Counted from the first letter of the stretch, positions 1 to 11,287 are shown. The stretch: 64,000 nt of DNA from Exobasidium rhododendri (GCA_026210745.1 CP110632.1:2355001-2419000), one strand, 5' to 3'. The notes: generated by a model not told the origin, from the letters alone. Program-made: numbers and translations.

Positions 1-2751
1 TCCCACAAATGTCGTCGAGTCATCGATAGCAACTCTTTTCGTCGGTAACGTTGATGACGAAAATAGACGTCGTTGATCTGCCGTTTGGGAGGACACGTCG
101 AATTCAGGACTTCGATTGTATTCGAACAGATTCTCACCATTCAGAGCGGTACTTTGCTCTTGTGATGTCGTGTCTACTTCTGACCTGCTCTTCTTCTTCT
201 TTTGCGAAGAAAAGATGGAGGAGGCGGACTTTTTCATGGCTGATTTCCTCTTCTTCCTTTTGCTACCGTCTCCGATCAGAGTCAAATCTTCACCTTGCGT
301 CCCCCCGGCTTCCTCTTCCCCTTCCTCTTCCTCCTCCTCCATCTCGTCGCCATCTACGGCTTCCCTGTCGTCTTCGTCACCTTTGCCGTCAACGTCAAGA
401 TCGCTCTCTCGCCCTCTGCTCCTCATGACTGTCTCTGCTCGCTTCTTTAGCTTGTTCAGGATGTGAAGAGGCGATTCCAGCGGCGTCCAACCAATCACTG
501 CCTTTTCGAGCAATTCAATCGCTTGTACAAGATCTTGCCATGCCTTTTCGCTTTCGGTCTTCTCAGTCTCACGCTTTATGATGTACAGTCCTCTACACAC
601 TGCTGCTGAGAAGATTGCGTTCCAAAAGAATGCCCAACGGATCACAAGTGAAGGGTACTTACACCAAGCCGAGATGGTAATAGCAATCACCTTAGAAGCA
701 CTCTCGTTGACTGCCTGGACGCTCTCTACCAATATCTCCTGTTGATGATAGTGGTCACTCTTCTGTCGTCCATTGCCAACCTTGCCTCCTCCTTCTTTGC
801 TACCACTGTCTTGTTGCAACGCTTTGCTGAACCACTCTCGATGAAGAAGCAGTATTGCTTGGAAGTGGTTCAAAAGGGTAGTATGACGTTGCAATTCCAA
901 GATCATTTCATCGCGAAAGGGAACATCGTTGTACGCTCTTTCTAAATCTTCAACGGATTTGCTTGACTGTACTTCTACATCCTTCTGGCTCTCCACCAAC
1001 GTCGGCAGCATCCAAGCCGGCATAGATGTCAACATTTGTCTGACGATCTTATCAAAGTGCAATGTGATTTGAAACGAAGATTTGGCACAGAGACACTCAT
1101 CCAGCATCCGATTGATGACCTGGACCTGCTTGCACTTGAAGGCATGGAAGATTCCCTCCCGATGTGAAGAAGACTTTGGCATGGTACTTACAATGCCCCT
1201 CTCTCCTTCCACTCCTAGCTGCCATTCGGAGGGGAACCTTGTATCGACGTGTCGATCACAGAGTGCTGGAGGTCGACAGAATGCAAAAGCACGGAAAACC
1301 TCGGAACATTGAACATCCCAAAACACCCTTCTCCTCTTTTCCCTTTCTTCTTCGTCGAGATTGAAGAGAGAAGGGTCGCGATGAAGACCTGTACTGATCG
1401 CCATTCGTATCATAGTTCCCAGCAAAGGATACGCACTCTCTGCATATCGACCTCCCCTCCGCCAAGTCAGGTACATGTTGATGTGCATGAGTGCTAGGAT
1501 TGCCTCCAGACTTGTCGCTTCTGTGAAGTTGGAGAGTGCCAAGGCAATCCAAGCACATGAGTAGAGTGCTCTACCGACTGGATCTCGTTGCGGCCTCTGA
1601 ACATCCAGTAGTATCCCGAGCGAAAGTATGGAGAAGAGCAGAGCTAGCTTGTGAGGATGGAAGTGGAGAGGAGGAGGCGAAGTAGCAGTGATGGAGTTGG
1701 AATAAAACAAAACCCAGATCGACTTTTCGAAATCATTCCGAGAGATGGGATGAAACATGAAGGTGACCGTAGCATAGTAGACGTCTATCATCCTTTGCGC
1801 CATTTCCCGTGAGGGCAAAGCACTCTTCAGTTGATTCCAAATCGCTGTTGAAGAGTGAGGAGATCGAAAGCCAGGCGTCGCCCAGACAAGTTGCAAGCGC
1901 TGAGATTCCATCGTAGAAGGAGCGTTGCCTTCTGAGGGTGAGCCTGTTTCAATCTCAACAGATTTCCTCCTAGCATTGCTGTCCGTCGCAGCTGCTTCCA
2001 AGTCTACTGGTGTGGGAGATCCTGGCCTCGAGATGAGTTCTTCCCGAAAGGACACCTTCCGACCTTCCGGTGGATCGGAGAAATTCTCCTGCGCCAGGTA
2101 CATGCTGTGAGCGTTGGATCCCAAGTAATGAGCTCGGCCGTCCGGGTGTAAAGTCAAGCTCCCGAGCTGTTCCCTCGTTGTTGTGTTGTCATCACCTGCT
2201 CGAGCATTGTTCTCGTGATCATTCTCCATAGCGTAGTGGTCTGTTGCAATGCTGGCCAAGTCATGCAATAGATGAGTAGTGGAAGCTGGCCCCACTACCT
2301 TGCTACTAGTGCGAGGTGGAATGGAACTAGCTTCTATGAGCATGTCAAGCTTTCTCTCTAGGCCATCGAGACGAGACCATACGAGAGAATATGTGCTTCC
2401 TGCGCTTGCCAAGAAAGAAGCATTGCCAGCGTTTGAGTCAGTAGAAGTGCCGGAAGCCAGGAAGTTTGGGGCCGAAGGCATTGAGTCTTGCGTCATTCTG
2501 CCTCTTTGCTTTTGCACGCCGTCTGGACAGAGATGAGGTATGCCCCTTTTGATGCAGCTCTCGCAGGGCCACTGCTGTCGGCTACATTTGAGCTTCAATC
2601 GACGGCATTCAGCACAGCTAAGGCTGTAATCTGCTGTGGATCGTGACGACTTTTGAGCGGATGTCGATGCTGTAGGTCGAGATGTGGAAGCTGACATTGG
2701 TGCCATCTCATCTCGCTTTGCCTTTTTTAGGGACTCTGGCGGACTGCTCAT
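1..2751 (-). CDS. Zn2Cys6 fungal transcription factor, C-terminus beyond window
   Basis: An open frame runs leftward from the ATG at 2751 to the window edge without a stop (917 codons seen). Residues 46-75 hold a complete binuclear zinc cluster, CAECRRLKLKC then six residues before CESC and a last Cys eight residues on, so it should bind DNA in the nucleus. The middle part matches the fungal-specific transcription factor domain (Fungal_trans family), including RRRVFWDVQCSEVFRAFAF followed by CRPPALCDRHVDTRFP. The C-terminal part is acidic (Glu-rich near 301-350), then Lys-rich (KRKKRK, KKKKSR), which could be a nuclear localisation signal. No intron is needed. The target genes cannot be told from sequence. 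It is divergent from the next gene across about 340 bp. Confidence 0.88.
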   Translation of the reverse strand, partial: MSSPPESLKKAKRDEMAPMSASTSRPTASTSAQKSSRSTADYSLSCAECRRLKLKCSRQQWPCESCIKRGIPHLCPDGVQKQRGRMTQDSMPSAPNFLASGTSTDSNAGNASFLASAGSTYSLVWSRLDGLERKLDMLIEASSIPPRTSSKVVGPASTTHLLHDLASIATDHYAMENDHENNARAGDDNTTTREQLGSLTLHPDGRAHYLGSNAHSMYLAQENFSDPPEGRKVSFREELISRPGSPTPVDLEAAATDSNARRKSVEIETGSPSEGNAPSTMESQRLQLVWATPGFRSPHSSTAIWNQLKSALPSREMAQRMIDVYYATVTFMFHPISRNDFEKSIWVLFYSNSITATSPPPLHFHPHKLALLFSILSLGILLDVQRPQRDPVGRALYSCAWIALALSNFTEATSLEAILALMHINMYLTWRRGGRYAESAYPLLGTMIRMAISTGLHRDPSLFNLDEEEREKRRRVFWDVQCSEVFRAFAFCRPPALCDRHVDTRFPSEWQLGVEGERGIVSTMPKSSSHREGIFHAFKCKQVQVINRMLDECLCAKSSFQITLHFDKIVRQMLTSMPAWMLPTLVESQKDVEVQSSKSVEDLERAYNDVPFRDEMILELQRHTTLLNHFQAILLLHREWFSKALQQDSGSKEGGGKVGNGRQKSDHYHQQEILVESVQAVNESASKVIAITISAWCKYPSLVIRWAFFWNAIFSAAVCRGLYIIKRETEKTESEKAWQDLVQAIELLEKAVIGWTPLESPLHILNKLKKRAETVMRSRGRESDLDVDGKGDEDDREAVDGDEMEEEEEEGEEEAGGTQGEDLTLIGDGSKRKKRKSAMKKSASSIFSSQKKKKSRSEVDTTSQEQSTALNGENLFEYNRSPEFDVSSQTADQRRLFSSSTLPTKRVAIDDSTTFVG

Positions 2752-3092
2752 CTTACCGATGCAGCATAGTCCTCCCCTCTTCCCGATTTTCAGATGGTGT
2801 CGTGAAGATGGACGATGATATAAATGCTCGCGGGGTGGCACATCTTCCAGTTTCTTCCTTTACCCCCTTCAATCTAAAAATATAAAGCGGGTGGCCGAAA
2901 TTTAGAGTGCATCGTACGTAGATCTTGGCAAGATCTACTGCAACCGCTCCAGAGGTGACCCGTTCAGTAGAGTGATCGTGCAGTGTTGCACCGCCTCTCA
3001 GTCTTCGGTCGTTCTCGGTACCCCACCCTTCTGATGCTTTGTGTGATCGCGCCTGTCATCAATCTCGTCCCCTCCTGCATCACCCACTGATT
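2752..3092. promoter_or_regulatory. Divergent intergenic region with a possible TATA box
   Basis: This 341-bp spacer separates the zinc-cluster factor (-) from the gene starting at 3093 (+). A TATAAA at 2881-2886 on the plus strand lies about 210 bp before the plus-strand ATG and could be a TATA element. No other site is clear. Confidence 0.35.
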
Positions 3093-4637
3093 ATGGCACT
3101 GGACATCTCGCTCTTCACACTCACTTTCCAGCGCAGATCAGATGATCCAGCCGTCTTAGATCTGCTGCCTTTTCATCCTGCTGCCATAGCCCTATCGCCG
3201 CCGTCGTCATCATTGACCTTCCCTCCATCGGAATCACCAAAGCCACTCTACTCTTTCTCTCGAGCACGGACTGTCGACTACAATGTTCAACTGGTAGACC
3301 ACCTGACGTCAATACCCTTGTCGAGCATCTCTTCGCCGAGGAGCACCGATAAAATACGGAAGATTCAACTGTACAATCCAAGTGAAGCTGTTCTGTTCGA
3401 AAAGAAGAATACGACTTTTCGACAGGATTGGAGATGGACTTGGCAGGATCAAGAATATCTCGCAAGGAAAGATGGGAAGGGCTATGTTGTCGAGGCTGTT
3501 CGTAAGCCAGATCCAGAGATTGAGTGAGTCTAGTTCCCCAGTCCTTCGCCGTAGGATCTTCATCGTCATCATCACGATCTATCTGTTGATGTTTTAGCTT
3601 TTGACAGCGTTGCAAGGTATACACCAGCGACCAAGACTAGACCAGCCTTTCTGCAAGTTCTGGACTACAACATACAACGACTCGATGTGACTGATCGAAG
3701 AGGACTTGAGATTTTGATCTTGATGGCTACGTGCACGCTCTTGGACGCAGACTATGACGAGAAACACAAGGAAGGTCTCAGCGGAAACATCTATCTATCT
3801 GACAGAATCACATCATCTGAAGCATTGAATTCGACATCATCGTCTTCAAGTGCAAAGGCGGATCGTCTTTCTTCCAGTGGCACACTGTTACCTGATGTAC
3901 AATCCAAGGAAGCGAATGAGCTTGTCATAGATGTGCATACTCCCGTTGACGTCTTTATTCGACATGCGATACAGCTTATGAGACAAGATCAAGGAGGCGA
4001 CGGCCTTCATCTCATCATCCTGAAAGCCACTTCTCCCCAAGTCACTCCAAAAGCAATTCAGATTGCAGCGGAAATAAAGGTGGAATGGCATCGACTAGAA
4101 GCGGCAGCGAAAGGCAGAACACTGGATCCTCTGCCCGGCAGTAAGAACGAGATAGCGGAAGAGCTTTACCAATATGTTCGTGGCCCTTCGACGTCGTCCT
4201 TGTCCTCTTCTTCGGTGGATTCTCCGATGAGAGACACCACTGGAACGGAGCGCAGTAAAGCAGGCGCTCGAGCTCGAATAAAGCTAGATGCGCCGTCTGT
4301 AACGACTCAGGGTTCTTCACTCCCCATCTCTGGCCATGCCTCACCCGGCAAGGCTCAGCAGCATAAACAATTCGCTCCACCTCCCAGTCAACTGGACATA
4401 TACTTGAGTAAGGAAAGGATCGATGAATTCGATGTCTTCCTCCCCTCTAGTAAGAGCTCTGCTCCCGCCTTCTCCCATCACGCCTCGGCACTACCTTCAA
4501 GGCGAGAATCAAGTCCCAAGATACCCATCGTTCCGCCAAAAGACTCTCTACAAGTACCTTCTGACGGATCACCTGGGAATGCAAAGAAGATCTTGGGCAA
4601 GTTCAGACTCCTGAAGGGTCATGCGTCCGAGAGATAA
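3093..4637 (+). CDS. Conserved fungal protein of unknown function, two exons
   Basis: Exons 3093-3523 and 3608-4637 give 486 residues. The intron begins GTGAGT and ends at the CAG before 3608; the earlier TTTTAG acceptor would create an immediate stop. The N-terminal 180 residues carry the pattern FRQDWRWTWQDQEYLARK, then YTPATKTRPAFLQVLDYNI, then a block reading RRGLEILILMATCTLLDADYDE. I recognise this arrangement from uncharacterised fungal proteins with a compact beta-rich N-terminal domain, but I know no assigned function. The C-terminal half (about 190-486) is Ser/Pro-rich and probably disordered. ATG 3093 is preferred to the in-frame 3039 because homologous sequence starts close to it. 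It converges on the Sds3-like gene. Confidence 0.78.
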
Positions 4638-4902
4638 AGGGACAAGAAATTTGTATTATATATAGTGTGACTGCAACGATGATCAAGCAAGTGAGAAAAG
4701 AGGTGACAAAGGGAGGGCATAATAGTGTGTGTGTGTGTGTGTGGGTGTGTGTGAAGGTTTCCAAGAGTGGAGAAGGGGTGGCTCGATTGTTAGGCAAAAG
4801 GCTAGCATGAGGTCTTTGAGACGACTCGTTGAAAGAAAGACAGAAATGATATGGATGCAGCTAAGGAAATGTATAGGTTTCTGCAACGCCAGCTTCATAC
4901 TG
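4638..4902. other. Convergent 3' spacer with GT microsatellite
   Basis: This is the 3' spacer between the unknown plus-strand gene and the Sds3-like minus-strand gene. It contains a GT-rich run at about 4725-4753, and I see no gene in it. Confidence 0.6.
4725..4753. repeat. (GT)n microsatellite
   Basis: A GT dinucleotide run is interrupted once by GG. It lies between two convergent genes, so it is in or next to their 3' untranslated regions. Confidence 0.85.
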
Positions 4903-7482
4903 TTACATTACTGCCCTCGACGGCAAGCCTTGATTGCTAGGCTTTTGACTGCCCACGTAGGACTGACTCAGTCCTTGCTGCTGGTGGTACTGCTGATGCT
5001 GTTGCTGTAGTTGGTGCTGATGTTGTTGATGATGATGATGATGCTGCTGCTGCTGCTGCTGCTGATGGTGATGAAGATGTCGCTGGTCGATCGTCGGTGC
5101 AAAGGAGTCTTGCATGCGATCCCCACGCTGTTGCGAAGACCCATGAGCGCTTCTACCAAAGGCGTGGGGAGGAGGTGGTGGCGGGGCCGGTGGAGACATC
5201 GGTCGGTCATAGCCATCGACAAGATATCCTGGCGCTGACTGTTGCTGCCGTGGCCGCTGCTGTGGGCCGCCTAATCCATGCTGACTGTCGAAATGCATAG
5301 GGCCGAAATTGGAAGCCGGCGGACCACCGAAGCCTATGTAATTGGAAGGAGGAATGGACGCAGGCTGCTCCATTGTATATGTTGCGGGTGGATTCATGCC
5401 GACTTCTTCTGATCGAAAGTATGTTGCTGGTCCCATGTTGGGAGCAAAACGTGACTCTACCGCGATCCCCATCCTATCCATATCCAACCAAGATTCGTGA
5501 TCGTCCACTCCTCGCAGATCTGGAAAGGCAACATAGGCTCCAATGTCTTCTTCCTCCTCTACTTCCATCGCTCGGTCTCTATGTTTTCCCTTCTTAAATC
5601 TGTTCTTCAATTGCATCTTTCGATCGTAGTCTGGATTGCGTATCAATTCCGTCTCAAAGACCTGATGCCTACGTGCCGGTCTTGGTCCATCTAATGCCCT
5701 CTTTTCTCGATCCAGCTTCCTCCTCTTCCTTGCGTTATCGTTCATCTGCTCCTTTCGGAGCTCAACAACTTCGTTTCGCCAATTGTTCCAAGCTGCTGCT
5801 TCTTCTGATTTTGCTACCCTTCCGTACTGCTCCTCTTCTTGTTCGAACCACTTCTCGACCAGCTTGAGCTTCTTTTCTCTGCGTTCCTCAATAAGATTGG
5901 TCAAGTATATCAAGTCGGGATGTTTTCCATCGAGAATCAATTCTCCTTCCTTGCTGACCTCGTCCATTCGTTCGACGTACAACTTATCACGAAGTAAAGC
6001 AAATCCAATCTCAATTTTGGTCAACGCTTCCAGTGCTTCTTGTCTTCGTAGAGCTGCTTCATCTGTCGCTGGTTCGTCTTCCGGGCCTGCTTCATCTAAC
6101 TCCGGAACGGGCGTCCCAATCTCTTCCCTTTCCCGATCGACTTCATCCTTTTGCTCATCAGCGACAAGTGTTCCGTCTCTCCCTCCCACGTCTTGATCAA
6201 CCTCATCATCTTTGGGGCTTGGCTCTCTGGAGGTGGCTGCACTGGGTGCAACACTGGCAGAACCTTCAAATGTGATGGATGGAGCTCCTGCCAACAAGCC
6301 CGAAGCTCCTGCTTTCCCATTCCTTTTGGCCACACTTGAAAGGCCTATCAACGAAGACAGCTCCCTGCTGACTGGCTTAAGCGGACTCGACAAGGTGCCC
6401 GCAATCATCCCTTGTCCACTTCTATTTGCCTGCTCCTCTTCCTCCTCTTCTTCCTCTTCCTCTTCTTCATCTTCATCGTCTTCTTCCTCTTCCTCATCGT
6501 CACCACCGACGTCATCATTGTCATCTTCCGAGGTGGGCCCAGAAGCAACCATGACTTCATTCAATCTCGTAGCAGTCCTTCGAGCAGCAGCAGATCGGCG
6601 CATGTTTGACTTGCTCTGCAGTAAGGGATTGGCCGAACCCGCTATACTGTCGTTGTCCGTATCTTCTTCCGCTTGCAATTCGTCTCCCGCTTCAGCTGCA
6701 GCAATTACTGCTAGATTATCTAGTCCACCATGAGCTTCTGCAGAAGTCAGCTCATCGACAACAGACGTGCTCTGACCACCAGTGAGAGCTGCCAGACCTT
6801 TCAAGGCTTCGTCTTCATCTCCAACATCATCTCCTTCATTTTCGTCATCACCTTCTTCTTCCTCTTCACCCTCTGCAACGTCGTCATCTTCATCGGGTTC
6901 GTCGGTCAAGTCGCTTTCGTCACTGAAATTAGCACCACCAGCTGCGCCCTTACTGGGGGAGAGTGTAGCGGCTGTTGTAGCTTGAGAGCCTGGCAGTTCA
7001 TCATTGAAAGCGTCTCTCCGACTCCCTGATTCTTGCGCGTCTTCATCAGACCCCATGGCATCCTCTTCGTGTTCTCCATCGGCATCAGCATCCGAAATAC
7101 CATCGACGTCTGCATCAGCATCCACGTCTATGTCCTCGTCGCCTTCTGCATCAGCGTCCTCGTCTCCCACCTCGTTCGACGCCATCCCTTTATCGAGCGC
7201 GCCTCGTGTATTGCCATTAGCTGGACTATTGACGAAGGAGGACTCGTCGGTCGTCCTTCTCTCCACCGACGCACCTTCCCCTTTCTGAGCAAAGACACTC
7301 GTCGAGGGGTCGATCATCTCCTGATCCTCCATTTGATCATCCATTTCTCCTTCCGCGTCTGCGTCTGCGTCCTCTTCGAAAGAAAGTGGCTCCGTGTCTG
7401 CTTGTGAAGAGGAAGAGGAGGATGTAGCGATAAGATTTCCAGCTTTGTCTACGTCGTCAATTGTGACCTCCGATGTTGGCAT
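4903..7482 (-). CDS. Sds3/Dep1-like histone deacetylase complex subunit
   Basis: One exon, 859 residues from ATG 7482. Residues about 478-630 match the Sds3-like family: IEIGFALLRDKLYVERMDE, then HPDLIYLTNLIEERREKKL and a helical basic stretch up to HQVFETELIRNPDYDRK. In yeast, Sds3 and Dep1 scaffold the Rpd3 large histone deacetylase complex, so this protein is probably nuclear and acts in gene repression. Which of the two paralogues it represents is not clear. The first 360 residues are very acidic, with a long Asp/Glu run near 335-358. The last 100 are His/Gln-rich and partly encoded by CTG/CAG repeats. The frame stays open upstream to 7665, but MPTSEVTIDDVDK is the first start that looks like normal coding sequence; a CATCTAG just before it could be the end of a leader intron. 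Confidence 0.85.
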   Translation of the reverse strand: MPTSEVTIDDVDKAGNLIATSSSSSSQADTEPLSFEEDADADAEGEMDDQMEDQEMIDPSTSVFAQKGEGASVERRTTDESSFVNSPANGNTRGALDKGMASNEVGDEDADAEGDEDIDVDADADVDGISDADADGEHEEDAMGSDEDAQESGSRRDAFNDELPGSQATTAATLSPSKGAAGGANFSDESDLTDEPDEDDDVAEGEEEEEGDDENEGDDVGDEDEALKGLAALTGGQSTSVVDELTSAEAHGGLDNLAVIAAAEAGDELQAEEDTDNDSIAGSANPLLQSKSNMRRSAAARRTATRLNEVMVASGPTSEDDNDDVGGDDEEEEEDDEDEEEEEEEEEEEEQANRSGQGMIAGTLSSPLKPVSRELSSLIGLSSVAKRNGKAGASGLLAGAPSITFEGSASVAPSAATSREPSPKDDEVDQDVGGRDGTLVADEQKDEVDREREEIGTPVPELDEAGPEDEPATDEAALRRQEALEALTKIEIGFALLRDKLYVERMDEVSKEGELILDGKHPDLIYLTNLIEERREKKLKLVEKWFEQEEEQYGRVAKSEEAAAWNNWRNEVVELRKEQMNDNARKRRKLDREKRALDGPRPARRHQVFETELIRNPDYDRKMQLKNRFKKGKHRDRAMEVEEEEDIGAYVAFPDLRGVDDHESWLDMDRMGIAVESRFAPNMGPATYFRSEEVGMNPPATYTMEQPASIPPSNYIGFGGPPASNFGPMHFDSQHGLGGPQQRPRQQQSAPGYLVDGYDRPMSPPAPPPPPPHAFGRSAHGSSQQRGDRMQDSFAPTIDQRHLHHHQQQQQQQHHHHHQQHQHQLQQQHQQYHQQQGLSQSYVGSQKPSNQGLPSRAVM
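5041..5065 (-). repeat. CAG trinucleotide repeat coding for Gln
   Basis: A run of CTG on the plus strand reads as CAG codons in the Sds3-like gene and adds to its C-terminal Gln/His tract. Confidence 0.85.
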
Positions 7483-10400
7483 AACTAGATGGAGCGAGGA
7501 GATCAAAAGCGATTCCAAAAACCCGAAACAACACCGCTCTGCTTGAGTGCCTCGAGTCCTCTTGCCTGTCGACGAAGTCCCACCGGTCGCCTTACTCGAA
7601 GCAGAAGAAAGGGAGGAGTTGTTCAAGGACGTGTGTGCAAGTATTGTGAGTCCCAGGTCATTCACGAGAAAAGCCCGCCCAAGTCAAATTCGTATTCCTA
7701 AAGCGAGACCAAGTCCGTGCATTGCGAGGCGGAAGAAAACGTGGCGAAAGTCTTCAATGGTGGGCGGCAGCGTCCCCGACACGTCATATGAGAGAATTAC
7801 ACAGGAGGCAACAGCTACACAGCAAGAGATACAAACCGAGATCGGCCGTAAAACACTATATTTGATCATGATTTGACGATTCCATTCTTTAATTCAGACG
7901 CTACAGGAGAGACGGTACAGGCACAAGGTGTGCTTCTTAGATGAGAGTCTGCAAGTTGCCGGCCATCTTTGCGAGCCACTGTAATGATGAGGTGTGGGAG
8001 GGAGAGGGGAGAGTACTCGTCAGCGACTGCTTTTTCCCTACACTTCGAAATCTGAGAGTAATATGTGACGCATTGTGCTGCTGCTGCTGCTACTGCTCCC
8101 CAATCTTTCCGTTGAAAGCCCCTTCATAGAAAGCAAAGATCACCTCAGAGTTGTTTTGTGAGCGTGCAGGTGTGTGAGCCCGCAAGAGCATGGCACAAGA
8201 CTAGTCCCCCATCAAAGTATCACCGTGTCCCCAATCTGCCAATGACACAGCATAAGATAGTCGTTGGGCATAGCCACCAAAAGACGGAGGACAACGCCGA
8301 CTGAGCGGAGACGTTGTGCTTCTTTTGTGGAGGTAAACATCAAACATCAAGATGCAGAGTCTTCTATCGGGGTGCCTCGTCGTTATCGAACTTTGCCAAA
8401 GCAAGGAAAAGTCCATCCAGCAAGTCGCAATCAAAAAGCACGAGAGCCCACGGAAAGAAGAAGAAGAAAAGACGAAAAGAAAGAGCAACAAGAACCCAAA
8501 CGCTAGCTTTTCCCCCTTGGCTACTCGGCTACCAATCAGCTTCGTAAGCATCATGGCACTCTTCGTTCCCAAAGAGCACAAAGGATTTTGTCTCCATCAA
8601 ACACGATAGTCAAAGCCGAGAAGAATCCAAAGTTGCCGATAATTTAAGTGTTCCCAAAGTCCGTCTGTCATCCGCGGTGAGGGTGTATTGACACATCTCT
8701 TAGTACGATCGCAAGTCTGAGCTCTGTTCGCACTAATCCGATCACTGAGTTTCTGTCTTGGCACTTGTCATACTGTCACGGGTCCCCGTCGAGTCTCTTC
8801 GTATCACGCCATTCGCCTCATGAATATTCCATAAGGCAAGTCATCGTGGCGATTCCGTTGTTAAAGTCGCTAATGAACTACCGGACCCTTTTGCGATGAA
8901 ACCTCACGGGATATTTTCCGGTTTCTTGGTGAGTGTAGAAGAAATAGCTGGTCACTTTTGCGTGTCTCACTTGAAGGTGGCAAGATTGCAGAGAAGTCAA
9001 GAAATACCAAAAATAGTCGTGAGAATGACAGGTAGTGAGTGATGCGCGTAGTGACGGAGGTGCGGGCAGCGGTCGAAGCACTGTTTGCCACGATAGATAG
9101 TCAAAATGAATGAGAGAACGCCCCGCATATTGAGTTCGGTGATGGGAGTTTTAACTGATTCCTTCCTTGTAAGAAACACCCAAGATGTAAAAGTCTTCTT
9201 TCGAATCTATCACTGCAGTACTCTGCTCCGAATGACTGGTCGAATCGCTTCGTTGGCAGGATGGTTTCTTATCATGTCGTGAGAAGGATGGTGAGGTACG
9301 TGTCGAGTCGCAGGCGAGAGTTCGTTCGAATATAGTTGTTGCTCAAATGGCGAGGGCATCATACGTGGCTCAACGCGCGACCTTGAAGCGGGTAATCACG
9401 GCTAGCATTTCAGCTGCCTACCCACGTCGCCGTTAGCTTCTCACGTAGAGCGCACAAGCCTTAATCGTTCGAATGTACGTCCGTCGCTTCTTTGTGTTTC
9501 GCTTTTTAAGGACAGAGCAAAGGTTGGTGTAGGTAATTATAAACTGAAACCGATGATTGCCGTTGGCAGTCGATTCCGTCTACTGCTGAGTCCCTCACGT
9601 ATGGGCGGATCTCAGTAAAAATTGTTTGACTCTGATTGTGTTTCTTTTTTTCTTTCTCTCTTCTTTCTCGTTTGTCTTCTGATATCATACCCATATATCC
9701 ACTTCTCCGTCTTTTGCGGTCACAAGGGTGGTCGCACGCAGTGTATCGAAACGTAGAGCTTAATCGTCCTTTCCGAAACTCGCTTTGTCTTAGGAATGCA
9801 TGCCAACGATTCTTGCTGTCATCTGCACCACCAAAATGATCACACTCTCCATTGGAAGAGAACTTTCAGAGGAAAAGGCAGGACCAAATAGCAGCCACAC
9901 GATTCTTAGAGGTAGTCGAACTCTGGTCTCTCTCTCTCTCATGCTTACAAAGCTTCGAATAGTATCCGCAGTCGCGCCCGAGTCAAAGACAGATGCAGAA
10001 TGAACCACATCGTCTAAAACTCCAGCGCGACTACGCACGACCCAGTGGCTTTGTAGTCATGGGAGCTAACCAAGATGTTCACGTAACCCTTTCTCTTCTT
10101 CTTTCTTCTTTTCTTTCCGAGGCTCGCAACAACTTCAAACGCAACAATGACTCTGTGGACAAAGCCAGACTATTCCCAAGCAAACATTCAACGACTCGCA
10201 AATTAATGCTGAGGGTCAAACATTCCAAGGCTCGTCCGACGTTGACGAATACGCTCGCGAGAAAGCTAGCCCCGAATTTTGCAACTGTACTTCTGCCGCA
10301 GTCATATGCTAGACGCAAATGAGGACAGAGAGACACGATGGCAACAACGGAGGACACAAGTCATGGCCATGAATGCCCTTTTTTGAGTTTCCCAAACACC

Positions 10401-10518
10401 CAAATTGCTCCATCATCATAGGTGTACCCAATGAAGGGTCCAGCAACGAGATCGAGAGCGGTAGCAGCAGCAGCAAAGACGTCAAGGTAGCAAAGAAGAA
10501 ACGGAAGCTGCGACGTAC
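7483..10518. other. Gene-poor 3 kb block
   Basis: Between the 5' end of the Sds3-like gene and the resolved part of the TMEM205-like gene I find no reading frame with recognisable protein sequence on either strand. The longest frames (about 60-125 codons) are low-complexity or Arg/Ser-rich. A pyrimidine tract lies near 9640-9670. The block must contain the promoter of the Sds3-like gene and the last exon and 3' untranslated region of the TMEM205-like gene. A non-coding RNA or a highly split small gene cannot be excluded. No tRNA was recognised. Confidence 0.5.
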
Positions 10519-11287
10519 CAATCCGTGGAAGGCGAGACCACCAAGGGCGACCAAGTTGAGGGTACCGCTGGTACCGCTGGAAGCAGCAATCTCTTTGTTG
10601 AGAGTGTCCATCTTGTCCGAGACCTGTCGAAAGGGACGTTAGACGGGGAAGAGAGGAGAAAAGCAGGGCATGGCGGTGGCCACGGGAAAAGGCCAGGGCG
10701 AAAAGAGACGTAGATGTGAGAAAAGGGAAAAACAAAGAGAGGGGGGATTTGCAAAAGATAAGTGTGTCAGTACTTTCTTTTTATCCACGCGCGCTTATGC
10801 GACGGCGACGCTACTACGCCCACGCGCGTTGAAATGATGCGGAGCTCACATTCGAGTCACTGTACGACTTGCCCTCTGCCTTCTCTTGAGCTTGTCTCTC
10901 TTCGAAGAGCTTCGTCGTGGCAGGGATGGTGACAAACAAGTTGAACAGGTGAGCAGCTGAGCTGAGAGCGAGGGTGAAGCTCTGGTACACAGTGGCGTCC
11001 ATGATGTCGAAGGGGTTCTTGCGGATGACGGAGTATTGGTAGGCCAATGTTCCTACCAAGACTCCGCCCAAGACTCCGTTGAATGCTGCATAGGTTGGCG
11101 CAGTCTTGGAGAGCAAGTGAGTAGCTTGTCCTTGGGGAAGTTGAGCAATCGTGATTGGTCCAGACAAGAAGGTGGTCCACACCGAGGAACCGAAAGCGGC
11201 TCCAAAGGCGAGGAGGTGGAGAGAGCGCACATCCGGGGTAAGGAGTGTCTTGAAGAGATCGAGTCCTACGCGGTTGATTTCTACCAT
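10519..11287 (-). CDS. TMEM205-like (DUF4149) membrane protein, 3' end unresolved
   Basis: Exon 1 is 11287-10850 (146 codons from MVEINRVGLDLF) and exon 2 is 10623-10519 (35 codons, starting VSDKMDTLNKEIAASSG). They are joined in phase 0 by a GTGAGC...CAG intron. Four hydrophobic segments are visible, for example around SLHLLAFGAAFGSSVWTTF and the Gly-rich AAFNGVLGGVLVGTLAYQY. The layout and the sequence LNLVALGGLAFHGL fit the TMEM205/DUF4149 family of small multi-pass proteins. Fungal members have no firmly known function. A GTACGT donor follows FHGL. The remaining few residues must lie in a further short exon that I could not place; reading through gives an implausible hydrophobic tail ending at 10309. 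The frame is open upstream to 11512, but the family N-terminus fits ATG 11287. Confidence 0.75.

Noticed and set aside
6212-6733. A 173-codon Ser-rich frame on the plus strand
   Set aside because: It is the antisense shadow of the Asp/Glu-rich region of the Sds3-like gene; GAA/GAG repeats read as TTC/CTC serine-leucine runs on the other strand.
8201-8609. Several overlapping 77-126-codon frames on both strands
   Set aside because: Low-complexity Lys/Arg/Glu or Ser/Phe composition and mutual overlap without any recognisable motif.
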